In this document: positions 40,900 to 52,641 of the stretch, piece after piece
How positions within the stretch are numbered: position 1 is the first letter of the stretch
How the letters are laid out: the number at the start of each line of letters is the position of its first letter
Assembly (NCBI GenBank): GCA_003254885.1
Contig: QANT01009063.1
Coordinates: 1 to 57,967 of the forward strand
Length of the DNA: 57,967 bases
Source: Purshia tridentata
Taxonomy: Eukaryota; Streptophyta; Magnoliopsida; Rosales; Rosaceae
Reading direction: 5' to 3'
Translations under genes and position numbers: made by a program
The notes under the pieces: model-generated
What the model saw: the letters and a program-made list of their open reading frames with translations, nothing else
The model's database searches: none
What the model was told of the DNA's origin: nothing

Positions 40900-41562
40900 T
40901 CTCAATCCGCTTTTGCCAGTGGTGAAGACATGGCGGGGGCAATGGGGTCTACCGACCCCCGTAGCTTTAGCTTTTTTATTGTAATGAAGTTGATCAATAT
41001 AGTACAAATTTGTCTAAATTTTTTTTTAATCTCGGATTGATAATTTTGAGTTCTCATATTCTTACCCTTTTGTTTTTTTTTGCAATGATCTCTCTATCCA
41101 CTTAAAAATGTGTATGGCTAAATTAGTCCATCATTTGGTTTTTTTGGTTTTTTTCTCAACCATATTGTTTATAAGTCAATAACCCAATTGTCTGCCAGCT
41201 GCCCACCAATTTGAGTGGAACCAAACTACTTTTTGGTGTGCTATTGTTGCCAAGTGCCTATACCACCACTACTCTTTGGTTACCTAAAGAAAATAAATGG
41301 ACCGAAGGGAAAAAATAATATAAAGGAAAAACCTTGACCAATGGCCATTATGCAAGTGTCGTCTCTTTTAGCTGGTTGACACTTTACAGCCAACGCAGGC
41401 ATACGCAATTTTGACAGCGGAGGTTTTGGAACGAATGGCCATATATAGTATGTGACTTTGCCCCCCATTTATTTAAGGACTTTAATTTCAGATTAATCAA
41501 TTTTAATGAGTGCAAACATAGTCATGGACTCGTGTATATGATAATGAAAGCAGACAGCATGC
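40900..41562. other. short convergent intergenic region
   Basis: This separates the stop codons of the plus-strand ERD2-like gene and the minus-strand polyketide synthase gene, so it holds both 3' UTRs. I see no other feature in it. Confidence 0.6.
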
Positions 41563-43093
41563 TTAGACTGAGAGGTTCCTTGCTAGAATTCCCTCAAAAG
41601 TAATTCCAGGTCCAAAAGCCAGTATCAACCCCCATTCACTATGTTCCTGCTCTGTCTTCTTGACCTTATTGATCTCTTCTATCATGTACTCTAGCACATA
41701 CACAATGGTATTACTGCTAGCATTGCCATAATCCATCAGAGCTCTTCGGCTAGCATTCAGCTTCTCCGGAAACAGATCAAGACGCTTTTCCATCCGGTTC
41801 AAGATTGCAGGACCCCCTGGATGAACAGCCCAGAACATCTTATTGTACTCCTTGTTATCAAATCCAGCTACTTCCATCAACCTTCCACAGAACCCATCAA
41901 TGTGATCTTCAATTATTTGGGGAAGCTCTCTTGCTAGCTTGAAGCTGATCCCCTCTTCTGTGAGCCTTCCATCAATGGTTTTCTCAGTGCCTGGCAAGAA
42001 CTCTTGTATGGCTGTGTGAAGCTCAAAGAGAGGCTTCTCAGTGACCAATACAGGGTCTGAGCCAATCATCATGGCTCCAGCACCATCCCCAAAGAGTGCA
42101 ACACCAACAAGATCATATGGTCTATGTGCACTTGGTGGCTTGTAGCCAATGATGGTGGTTTCAGAAGTAGCAAGCAAAACTCGGCTCCCCGGATTGTTCT
42201 CAGCAATGTCTTTGGCAACACGAAGGCCAGCCACACCTCCGGAGCAGCCGGAGAAGTAAAGCATGACCCTTTTAGTCTGAGGACGGAGTCCAAGTCCTCC
42301 TGCTAGGTAAAGGTCACCACCAGGTAGCCGAGCTTCACTGGATGAGACATAGACTAAGTGGGTTATATCTGAAACAGGCCTTCCCCAGCTCTCGATGCAA
42401 GCTTGTGAAGCTTCAATGGCCATCTGTGTAACTGCATTATTGCAAATGTCCAGTCTTTGCTTCACAGTGGCTATGCCTTCAAGTGCAAGCTCTGGGTATT
42501 TCTTTAGAATCTCTTCGGACATGACCACGTACCTTGTTTTGACTGTTGTTGTCTTGCCTGCCAATTGCAAGAGAAGAATCACTGAATTAGTGACACTTCT
42601 TTAAGCTAGGTTGTTGGCATAGTAGCCACCTAAAACTATATAATGTCACATTCTTTTCAAGACCTTTATTCTACAATAGGGTAATGTTCTCTTACCAGAT
42701 ATCTAGCATATTATGTTATAAGAATAAGAATCCACTTAATTAGTGATCCAGATTAACAGTATGACAAGATGTAGTCTATATATGTAGGAGCTCCTTCTGA
42801 TCTTCTAAATTGGGTTTCATTTTACAAAGCAGATCAGATTTGGGTTTGTGCAATTATTAGTGTCAATGTTGTAATCAGAAAGAGAGAGGAGAGAAGTTGA
42901 TGGACTTACAGAGTCGAGCCAGTTTCTCCTTGAGGTCTGGATCATCACAATTGGTGTCTTTGAAATACCCATCAACCAGATAGTCCTGCATGACAAGCTG
43001 GTGAGGGAAGGCCTTGCCTAGAGCCAGAATCGTAGCTTTGCTGGCATTTGCCTTTATTGTGAAACCTCCTTGCACAGGACCTTCGCTCCCCAT
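41563..43093 (-). CDS. PKSB: type III polyketide synthase, anther LAP5/PKSB type
   Basis: Two exons, 42910-43093 and 41563-42557, give 392 residues, the length I recall for Arabidopsis LAP5/PKSB (At4g34850). The single intron splits a Cys codon (LARL-C-KTTTVKT), the classic intron position of chalcone synthase-family genes. The catalytic triad is intact: Cys166 in YFSGCSGGVAGL, His307 in WAVHPGGPAIL and Asn340 in DYGNASSNT. The C-terminal GFGPG-type loop reads LAFGPGITFEG. LAP5/PKSB enzymes condense malonyl-CoA onto fatty acyl-CoA in the tapetum to make alkyl-pyrones for sporopollenin, with PKSA, ACOS5 and TKPR1. The sequence resembles this clade rather than flavonoid chalcone synthases. Expression in anthers is inferred from the family. 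Confidence 0.96.
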
Positions 43094-43201
43094 GTCTTGC
43101 TTTCTCTGTCTCTAAAGAGATGTTGATATGTTGACTAGCATATATAAGAGGTCTGACAACTTCTGAACCTTGCAATTAAGCAACAATTTGGGCTGATGCT
43201 C

Positions 43202-43210
43202 TTATATATA
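43202..43210 (-). promoter_or_regulatory. probable TATA box of the polyketide synthase gene
   Basis: On the minus strand the sequence reads TATATATAA, about 110 bases upstream of the start codon at 43093. A weaker TATATATG lies nearer the ATG. Confidence 0.45.
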
Positions 43211-43633
43211 CGGTTTTTACTTCATATTTATGGCATTATATTACAAAGGGAGTTATGGCATTGGCATTTTCATATAGGGTCAGACATGCAGTGTGCAATT
43301 CTTATACATAGAATAGTGGTTTAGTTGAGAAGCAAGGTGTTCATGTGGGTTATATTTAAAGGTGCAGGTAACTGTTTGGTATGGGGTTTGGGGCAGTATT
43401 TGACTATTTGCTGCACTTATGGCGTTTTGAGTTGAAAATCAAACACGTACTTTCTCTATGTGTATTCTGTTCATAGAATCATATAATTCAAACCCATGGG
43501 CTTGGCATGTTCCATTGGCTGAGAGAAGTAAATAAAAATGTAAAATTGAATCCATCTCTAATTGACCCCTCAAATGATCTTTTATCATTTTGTGGTTCCA
43601 TGAGGTTGTATCCTGCCCTTACCCTTAGAGAAG

Positions 43634-43748
43634 TTCTTTGGCATGATTGTCGTGCCACATCAATCCAGCAGATTTGGTGCGACTGTCAACTCAAACTTCG
43701 CCACATGGTCAATTTCTAGATGAAGTGGCACGACTGCCACACCAAAGA
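43634..43748. repeat. small imperfect foldback in the polyketide synthase upstream region
   Basis: Arms of about 28 bases (beginning TTCTTTGG at 43634; its complement ends CCAAAGAA near 43748) pair with a few mismatches around a core GTCGTGCCAC/GTGGCACGAC. The loop is about 60 bases. Confidence 0.6.
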
Positions 43749-44273
43749 ATTTAAACCCAGGAAGTCAGGGACATTAGGTCCATTGGGTACGACTATGACA
43801 TTAGGTCCATTGACAACGTTATGTGATACCTAGGAATATTCTATTTATACTCGTAAAATAATAGCAGCTAGGGAGGTTGATTTCTTTTAGAGAATTTCCT
43901 TGCATCGATTTCTTTTAGAGAATTTCCAGGAAAACTGTTTTTATTTGCCTATTTGGATCCTCTCCTTGTGCTTTGCTTGCAAACCTTCAAACTGCTTCCG
44001 AGCAAGTAACTGACAGTTCAACAAAAATATGTTCAAATTACGGTAGCGCGAAGTGAACTTGAAATTAAATCACCATAATTATTGTTTCAATATATAGTTA
44101 CACAAACTGTTGCTGGGAATATTACGTGATATAGGGTCACCAAAGATATTGTTCAACTGTTGCTGTTGGACCTTTAAAATGAAAACATAATCTGAAGATA
44201 CCTAATGATCTAAGGTCCAGGGGACAATTTTTATCACATAGTATTCATAAACATAAAAGTTTGGATGAAATGA

Positions 44274-47200
44274 TCAGAGATCAGCGAGGCATTTTCCATT
44301 AATAAAATCAATAACTTGGGTGACCGCCTGTTCAAGAGCAGCAGTAACTGCTACCAGATTTTGCATGAATTCTTCAGCAGTTGGTTTCTCACCATCTACT
44401 ACATCAGTCACAGCTTTAATATATATGGATGGGACTTTCAACAGATCTGCAACATAGCCAACAGCCGCACCCTGAAACCCAAAAAATTGAGGAAATGATG
44501 CTTTAATACAATGAGAAGATGACTGTAGGATACAAGAGCTCTCATTACGTATCTATACCACAAACAAGGAATTAACTTTTCACTAGGCTGTGATTAAAAG
44601 TCTGACCAAATAGATGTTTGTCAGAGCTTAATGCCAATCAACCATCTTCTTTTACAAAACATGCTTTTTCTTTCCTTGATTGACAAGATTCAAAACTCAG
44701 ACCTATGGTAACCCCACTCCGCCCCTTTAAACTAATAGTTATACCATTGTGTAGAGAGGCCCAAATGTACATCTGATATCAAATCTAAAAGAGGCAAATA
44801 GGTTCAATTCTCTTTCCATGAAAGAGCAGAGATACCCTGATCTAATATGCAAGGGATGCTAAAATATGCTTTAATTAAGAGGTTACCTCCATGTCTTTAA
44901 TCGTAGCATCATTTGCAACGATTGATGCTTCATCCTGTGGGCATATATCTAGAGAGTTTCCTGTAGATAGTTTTCCAACCTGAAGCATGAATGACACTGA
45001 ATATTTGTGACGCTATCAAATAGAAAGAAAAGGAGAGCCAAGTATCATGATAATGCATGTGAATCTCTACTATAAATTACATATGCATGCCTAAGTGCAT
45101 TTGCCAGGATAACGGACAACTCCAATTTAAATACTTACACTGACCAGCAATATAATAAATGATTTGGAAGCATAACAATTAGAGATATATTTGAATGTTT
45201 AACTTTTGTGTCCAAGAATTTTGCTGCATGGTAGTTACCTTTAGGTCAAGTTCCTTGAGAAGATTGGGTGTTGAGAAGGCCTGTCGTAAACCAACTCCAT
45301 ATAGATCAAAAACCTGTAGAAGACATACAAGGCAGACAAAATTTGAGTAGAAAATTTTGATAAGTAATTACCATGCAAATGGCCACATCAATGAAGTCCA
45401 ATACAGCATGAAACAGGAAGGTGGTTCATAAACAAACTTTACCCATAAACTATGAATACTTTTACTCATTCACACCAATGTTTGATGTTCTTAACCATTC
45501 TAGGCAATGTAATATCAGCAATAATTTACTTCAACCTATCAGACCCAGCAAAGTTCATGGTATTCACAATACTAAAGATATTGTAGAGAGATGTAATTTG
45601 TTTGGGCCCTCTGCTGCATCGTGTTGTAAAAAGATTGGTCATTATCAGAAAATATTGCATACACCAATTGATATTATCCAATTAAGCACACAGGTTCCCT
45701 AGGCTAACCATCCCTCTATCTTTCGTTTCCCCTCTCTTAGTACAAGCACCCAATATATAGATGGCCAAACATATGCTTAGATTATTTTCTCTTTTAACAA
45801 AGCATAAAAAGTACTTCAATGAAAAAACTAAGGAACACTCACAGGAATAGGTATTCTTCTGTCATGGAAAGCAACATCAGATGCGAGATACACATCACCA
45901 ATGCATGCTCCTTTGGCCTGAAAGCATCCATTAATCAGTAATACATAATAATTAATGTCAAGATGCTTCATATAATGTCTGCACATGTCAACATACTTCT
46001 ACAGAAATTTTGTGTGTGTGTGTGTGTGCGCGCGCACAAGCATGAGCCTGTGATGTATACATGCACTTGTGTATTTCCTTCATTTATATCATGTTCCCTG
46101 CAATTCAATAGTTGCATCCTCAAACTTTTAGTGTCCTTTGTAAGAAGAGGATGACCCTTAGTTTCAATACTACAGATTCTTCCATCAATATCTCATTGAA
46201 AGAAAGAAAAATGAAAACAGTTATGAACTTCTGGTATAAGAAGAAGACAAAGTTGGTAGGAAAATAAGATACCTTAAAGCCACCAGCAGTGCCTGCATTG
46301 ATAATTAGGTCCGGCTGTAATGCTTGGATGGCAGCATAGGTCACAAGAGATGCAGAGACTGTGCCTACACAATCAACCCCTGAAAGAAAATTTGAGGATT
46401 AGGTAAAGAACATTGAAACAAAATCAGCCACTTCTTTTCTTTAATGTCTGATTACAATAAGAGTGACCAAAAGGATAAAAAAAAAAAGACAACATATGAT
46501 GATTTGGAGGGAGTGGTTGACTTTCTAATACAAACCTGGCCTAAGAACCACACAAAATCATTTTATGCTTTTAAATAAACTGATCTCAAGTAGAAATTTT
46601 TTGACAATCAACTGAGTGACCTTTTTTTCTTGTTTACAATTAAATCTGTTTTAGGCCTCCTCTAGTGAGGCCAACTATAATTAATTATGTATCACGTATG
46701 GCCTTCTCTTTAGAAGAGATATGTCAATAAGGTTACATAAAATGAATGAAAGTATAACCATGTAACCGAACCAAATAATCAATTATTTTAACATATCCTG
46801 ACAACAAATATCCAAATTCAGAAGAGCCAAAAACTTACCCAAAGATGAATCTTTTCCAGGCCAAACCACATTAATATGAAGATCCTTGTAAAACCCGTGA
46901 TACCGGACCCAAGGGACCCCCTTGGGGAACCTGCATAATTCATGCATTGACATATCAATAAAAAAAATAAAAATTAAAGACCAACTAAACGCTTACAATT
47001 CTAAAAGCAAAATTACAGTATACCCAGTGATGATCTCCAGTTCTCAAAAGCAACAACTATAACAAAATCACAAAGAACAACTGGAAAGTGATAGTAATTT
47101 TCTGGCTATACTATTGACCTATAATTGAAAGTATCAAAGAAAAAGATTCTACTAAAGGTTTGAGTATTCGAACACTGCTACTAAATCAAAGTCAAATTAA

Positions 47201-47551
47201 GTGATCCTGAATCGAAAAGCAATGAGACAATGAGTTTAAGTTGGTTAACAAAGAAGAAGATGAACTCACACGGGGTCAAGGTCCTCTGTGAGATTGAGTT
47301 TGTTCACCAAAGGAAGCGCTTCAGTCTGCATAGCTGTTTGTTACTCGAAAAGATCACTATTTTATCCAAGAACAATAGTAACAAATAGCTGTAGAAGTTG
47401 CAGAGAGAGTGAAAATATCAAATATCCAATATCAAATATCAAGTAGGAACGTACCAATGACGATGAGGATTGTGGAAATGGGGCGCTTCTCAGCTTCAGC
47501 AACCATGGCTTCCTCTGCAGCGTCCGATTTGTCGCCGTGAGGAGGAGCCAT
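44274..47551 (-). CDS. MTN: 5'-methylthioadenosine nucleosidase
   Basis: The eight exons, in coding order, are 47455-47551, 47270-47333, 46839-46930, 46273-46379, 45843-45917, 45239-45313, 44887-44979 and 44274-44471, giving 266 residues. The enzyme removes adenine from 5'-methylthioadenosine in the Yang (methionine salvage) cycle, keeping ethylene, polyamine and nicotianamine synthesis supplied with methionine. Catalytic residues by comparison with bacterial MTAN are Glu37 in AMQTEALP, Glu201 in IKDMEGAAVG and Asp224 in KAVTDVVDG, each one position off the numbering I recall for AtMTN1. The substrate-site segment NAGTAGGFK is intact. The first 25 residues are hydrophilic with no targeting signal, so it is cytosolic. 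Exon 2 ends at 47270 rather than 47272, because the downstream donor GTGAGT keeps frame. Confidence 0.95.
46011..46037. repeat. (TG)n(CG)n compound microsatellite in an MTN intron
   Basis: An alternating TG run passes directly into CGCGCGCAC in the intron between the exons at 46273-46379 and 45843-45917. Alternating purine-pyrimidine sequence of this kind can adopt Z-DNA, but here it is most simply a microsatellite. Confidence 0.8.
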
Positions 47552-48945
47552 TGATAGATAGCTTTTTTCGTTTTTAATTTATTTTCCTTTGATTTCTCTC
47601 CGGATTATTTTCCTCCCAACCAAACAGAATCTATGCCCTCTCTAGTGAGAGACGGTCACTTTCTTTGGCGGCTCTGAGAGACTGTAGAGAGCGAGAAGGC
47701 AGACTAGCAGGCTGAGGACAATTCGGTAATTAACCAATCGAAGCGATGCATTGAATGGATCTATTACCGTTGATTGGCGGTGCTATCCAATATTAGAAGC
47801 AATGGACCACGTGTTCAAATCTCATGGTTTCCAATTTTCAGGGCTGTTTCTATGGGGTTTTTTTTCTTTTCTTAAAAAAAAGATATATATATATATATAT
47901 TTTCACTAACCAAGGTGTTGATTGGGACAACAAGCCATGTTTCACGATGGCGGCAAATACTATATAGTAGTGGAGTTTTGGGAGTCAAAGGCGTAGGAAT
48001 CTATCTGACTACCTAATTTTCTTGTTTGATTTTCAATCTAATTATCTTGTAATGTAATCATACACAAATTTAGATTTTTAGTATTGATTATGATTGAAAG
48101 TTCAAATTAAAACTACGTTAACATACAATGAAACATTCGAATATTAATTATGAAAATTCGATATTATCTTACATAGTATATTAATTCTTCATTAAAAAAA
48201 CCTTAGTTCATAATATAAAAAAACAACATTATTATATAAAACTGAGGTCTTTTCATTCTGTCATAGAACTTTTGATTCCATAACAGTAGAGTTCATCCAC
48301 TAAAGACAGAAAAGAAAATTGGACGCAAGGTTTTTGATGGAAAAGGACATAAACTGTGTTAGATATTCGTAAGAATAACCTATAAAAAATAACTGAATAA
48401 GTTTCACATTTATAAAATATTTGTCTAACATGGTCCACAATGTGGTGGATAGTAGTTTGCTAGCATTGCTCATAATATAAGAAGAGCAGTAATTGCAAAG
48501 ACAAGACCATAATAACAACTGCTAGCTAATCCCCCTGTGCTGTAAAAAATGACTACATTTGGGTCTGCTATTACAATAAATATCCATCCTGTCAACCAAA
48601 AATAAAATAAATATCCATACTAGTGGAATTCTCACCAGACACAAAAAATGTTACTTCTTTCAGTCAAATAAAAACAGACTGAGAAAATAATATTTTCAAG
48701 ATTGTAATCATCAACTCTTTCAACCCAAACACATTGGGTAAACTACAGTTATTTACATCACCGACAATTTTGACAAACACATTACAATTCACATATATAT
48801 ATCCCTGTGCAAACATGTACGTTGAAATGAGAATTTGGTAGTAGTACTCAGAAAACCATCAGGATCACAAACCGTCATGGAACGGCTGAAAAATTGTTGA
48901 GTAAGCAATCAAAGCAGGCTTGGTAGGCACTTCATATTGTCATCA
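47552..48945. other. intergenic region with MTN promoter and COBRA-like 3' UTR
   Basis: The MTN leader and promoter occupy the first few hundred bases. An AT microsatellite lies at 47883-47900. The rest is AT-rich, and I see no gene in it. Confidence 0.5.
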
Positions 48946-51728
48946 TCAAAGCCATGTAACTAGTGCTTGGGAAGTTAAAAAGACCAAAAAGAGGAGGAGC
49001 CAATGCGAAGGTTCTGGTTTGGAGATACCATTTGGCAACATTGGGAAACTGTCTGGTAGGGGCATCTGGCAGTTCTCGCCGTTGAAATATATTCGCCGAG
49101 GGAAGCCCCATCCATTTGTGAATGTGAATGATTTTGTGTCCTTGCTAAAAAGTATCTCTGTTGACACTGAACCCACTTGGTCCTTATCAGTTGAAATCAG
49201 TTCAGTATTGAAGTATTCTATTCCCCAAAAGAGGGCTACTGAATCTGCAAGAGTTACCATGTTTGAGAAACAACAACTAATTTGCTGTGATATGAAATAG
49301 AATGATAAATTCATAATAGAGTTATGGTGCTAATTCATAATACAGTTTTGACCATTAGACTAGTTGGATGGTCCAAACCTTTAATCAATAGGCATATTGT
49401 AATAGTTATTGTTATATCATGCTTTATACTAAGGTTAATTACATAACCAAGATGATGCTCAGCATTGCTTATTTGTACTTTTCAACATTATTGAATATCA
49501 AACATCAAAGGAGAGACTTTTTTGATAGAATGATGCAACAATAAGTACCTCTAAACCCAGTGGGAAGCTTTGTACTGTTAAAACTATATGTTGTTGCTGG
49601 CTCACTGAAACCAGGATGTTGAACAAGTACATTCCAGTCTGATATGTTTCTATTATAGTTGTAGTTAGTAATTGTAAGTTTAACTCTCCAATGATCGACG
49701 TAGTTGTTCTTAACATGCCAATGAACTCGAATCGGGCACATATGATCAGTGCACTTCACCAAGTCAAGATTACTTACTATATCTGCATCTTTTGATGTTA
49801 TTGGGTAAGCTACTCTGCTATCACAAAGAGGAGAGGGAGGGAGAGAGAGCGAGAGAGACAAAGTCAGAGAGAAGGAGACAACAAGTTGAATCCAAACTTG
49901 CACAATTATGATTCGTGAAGCGCACCTTACGCATTTATCCATACTTTTGTCTTCTGTTCTGCATCCACAGCTACGCTTGGGGCATGATGTGATTTCAGGA
50001 TTATAAAATGTAGAGAGTGAAACACAACAGACTGGTGTTGTGGTTGCCAAAAAGCTGGAATAAGTGCAAGTTGCTTTCCATGTTCCTGCAAAATTGATGA
50101 AAAAATATCAAACATAATCATTCTAGAAAGAAAAATAATTCTCAAGAGAATGACCTCTTGCCAAGTATCTAACATGTTATGTTATCAGATTATGAATCTA
50201 AATCGTGCATTCAAACATGATTCTACCTAATTAACAGTTCTGCTTCATAGACATTCAAACATGGTTAAAATGCTTACTGAAAACTTGAACATGTCTTCTA
50301 CCCCCAATATCCAAAGAAACTGTGGGGTCAACGTCCAAAAGCTGTCCACAAGTGTACCCGTAGCCTGGTGCCTTTAAAGTAAGATTCAGAGGCGGATGGC
50401 TTGGACCATTTCCTGCCAAGTTGCCAACTGTTATCTGAAAGGAAGAGAATGACTTGGAGGGGTTGATAGCCCAGGCATCAAGAAGGCCACCACGGCAGCA
50501 ATCCTCTGACATGTTTTCTGGTGAAGCATCTTTTGTGTGATCAAGTATTTCAGGATTTTTCGTGCAGGAGTGTGGTGTATCGGACTTGAAGGATGAGCAA
50601 TTTCCTTGTTCGGTAGCAAAAGCACCTCTCATTGACCTAATCACCTCATTATTTTGCCATGTCCATCCCAGCTTCCAACCAGGTTTGTCCACATGACGAT
50701 ACTGATAGTAATTTTGGATAGTTACCTTTGCCTGCAAACATTTCTGTTAGTCTTCATCATTTTAGAGGCTTAGTAGTTGCACATTGTTTATAGCACCAAC
50801 CTGGGAATGTCTTTCAGACATATATTTACACTTATAACTCAATATTTCTAGACTTAATAATCGAATACATTCATCAAAAAATTGTTCATGCTTTCAGCCG
50901 TGTGCAGAAAAACTGAGTCCGTCCAAACTTCAGGGGACTCAACCAAGACAGAATTGAAACTAACTCCTGTGTTTTATACATATTATTGAATGCAGTTTGT
51001 TATGTTATCCCAAGAAAACTAATCATCTTCATTCTTTAGGGTTCTCAATGGGTATGAAGATGAAAGTTTTTTGAAGCCTCCAAAAAACTGTTTTCTATCA
51101 TCAAAGACAGAAAAATTGTAAAGGCCTTGCACAAAGCAAATTGGTGTCTCTGAGATGCATACTTTAATCAAGCACTCACATTTTACCTGTGGTAAGCATG
51201 ATAATTATGGCGTAAGACTATCATACGACTGGCCTAAAGTTCTATTCAGGAATGTGTACAGAGTTTCTTGAAAGAAATAATGAACCCAAATCTAATCCTA
51301 GTATAATGAAATTATGAGCTTCAGAGGATCACAATTTCCTGCTTAGCATATTTGGCAGTCATCAGTTCTAGATGTTAAATGGTAGCTTCATAAACTTTCT
51401 GATAGTTTAACAATACGTTCCTGATAAATTGAACCAAAATGCATGTAGTTTTGAACAGAATCACAGTATACTAACCAAATAGCCATCATCTGCCCATTCT
51501 TAAGTGTCAAAAATAACCGTAAAATTTCCATTTGGGTCCAAGGGATCATAGCAATCTGCAAATCAAAGAAAGCAGTATCGAATTCAGCAAGAAAAATTCT
51601 CTCCAGAAACCTGAAACAAGAAGCAACATAGGATTGAGATTAACAATATAACGGCTCATGCCTGATAGAGCAACTAACAATACGGACACCAGTGCAAAAG
51701 GCCATAAACAAGAATGAATGAATGCCAT
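48946..51728 (-). CDS. COBRA-like GPI-anchored protein, copy 1, with an in-frame stop in exon 2
   Basis: The exons in coding order are exon 1 from 51728 (3' end uncertain), 51476-51555, 50278-50731, 49926-50085, 49549-49814 and 48946-49244. Exon 1 encodes a signal-peptide-like MAFIHSCLWPFALVSVLLV. Exon 2 starts CYDPLDPNGNFTV, the family's N-terminal motif. Exon 3 holds the COBRA region, including the NYYQYRHVDKPGWKLGWTW stretch. Exon 4 carries the hallmark CCVS. Exon 5 has CTDHMCPIRVHWHVK. Exon 6 has NGWGFPRRIYFNGENC and a hydrophobic tail (WLLLFLVFLTSQALVTWL) typical of a GPI-anchor signal. COBRA-like proteins act at the plasma membrane and wall in cellulose organisation. The defect is a TAA at 51500-51502, where copy 2 has TAT. 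Exon 2 is 80 bases, so skipping it breaks frame. The exon 4/5 junction may be 49814 or 49817. This is either a recent pseudogene or a sequence or allele error. Confidence 0.75.
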
Positions 51729-51810
51729 ATTTCTTTGGGAATTTGCAGCAGGTAGAGATGGACAGCAGTTGTTATAGTGAGGAGTGAGACAAACCTGTTC
51801 CCAAGTCGAC

Positions 51811-51816
51811 TTTATA
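51811..51816 (-). promoter_or_regulatory. probable TATA box of COBRA-like copy 1
   Basis: TATAAA on the minus strand lies about 85 bases upstream of the ATG at 51728. The homologous position in copy 2 (near 56397) reads TATGAA. Confidence 0.45.
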
Positions 51817-52600
51817 AACTAGAGGATATGGTCTTTATCAGTCTAGAAAAACCCCAATTTCTGCTCATCCCTCTTTCGATGTTGCTCGAATCAAACAAGA
51901 AACATTGGAAATATCAACTGGATATGACAAGACAAATCCAAATGACCTGGTTCCTCGGAATGGAAGTGAAAGATTCCATGTCTGCACGCATATGATAAGC
52001 AGCAGAACACATTTGGAAGCTCCTTCTTGTCCTATTCAAGTTCCCATTTAAAAGGCTTTCTAAAAAGGACATCACAAACTTATGTTTCAGACTGTTGATT
52101 GAAAAAAACTCAAACTGTTGCTGTTAAGCTAATTGATTAAAGAATAACTCACAAATGGATATATATATATAGCCCATGTATGACTGTATAGTAAGCATAT
52201 TAAAATTTCCGTTCTGGAATATTGAAATGCTTTGTTTTAACTACTTGCTTGAATATAGGAAACATATACATAAATGCCGAAGCTAGATACATGTCTCTAT
52301 GATGCACCAGCTGGTAATATGTTTTTGGATACGTATGTGATCAAGAATTCAAATCCTGTCTTATTTCCTATATTCCTACATGTTATATAATCCAGTTGCA
52401 CGTGGGTGTGCCCTGATTCATTTGATTGTTGAGAGCTACTTAAAACAAAGAACTCACATATTGCAGCATGCATGCCAATTAGTTTTCAACCTATTTCCCT
52501 ATAATCAAGATAGCAAGTTTAAATTTTCAACACATCACAATATCAATACCTCCACAACATAATGAAGAACACGCACAAAAAGAACAAGGGTTTTTGAGAA

Positions 52601-52641
52601 AAATGGCTATTATCTTTTTTCGCCAAGAAAAATAGCCATTT
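52601..52641. repeat. perfect 11-bp inverted repeat
   Basis: AAATGGCTATT and AATAGCCATTT are exact reverse complements separated by 19 bases. It may be the end of a degraded mobile element; no partner end was found. Confidence 0.7.

Larger units (their letters stand above)
43094..44273. other. promoter region of the polyketide synthase gene and MTN 3' UTR
   Basis: Besides the TATA box, it holds a small foldback at 43634-43748. It also holds two short direct repeats: GACATTAGGTCCATTG at 43770 and 43797, and GATTTCTTTTAGAGAATTTCC at 43879 and 43907. No coding sequence is supportable. Confidence 0.55.

Noticed and set aside
46120..46344. A separate 74-residue minus-strand gene
   Set aside because: It is exon 4 of the MTN gene read through into the intron.
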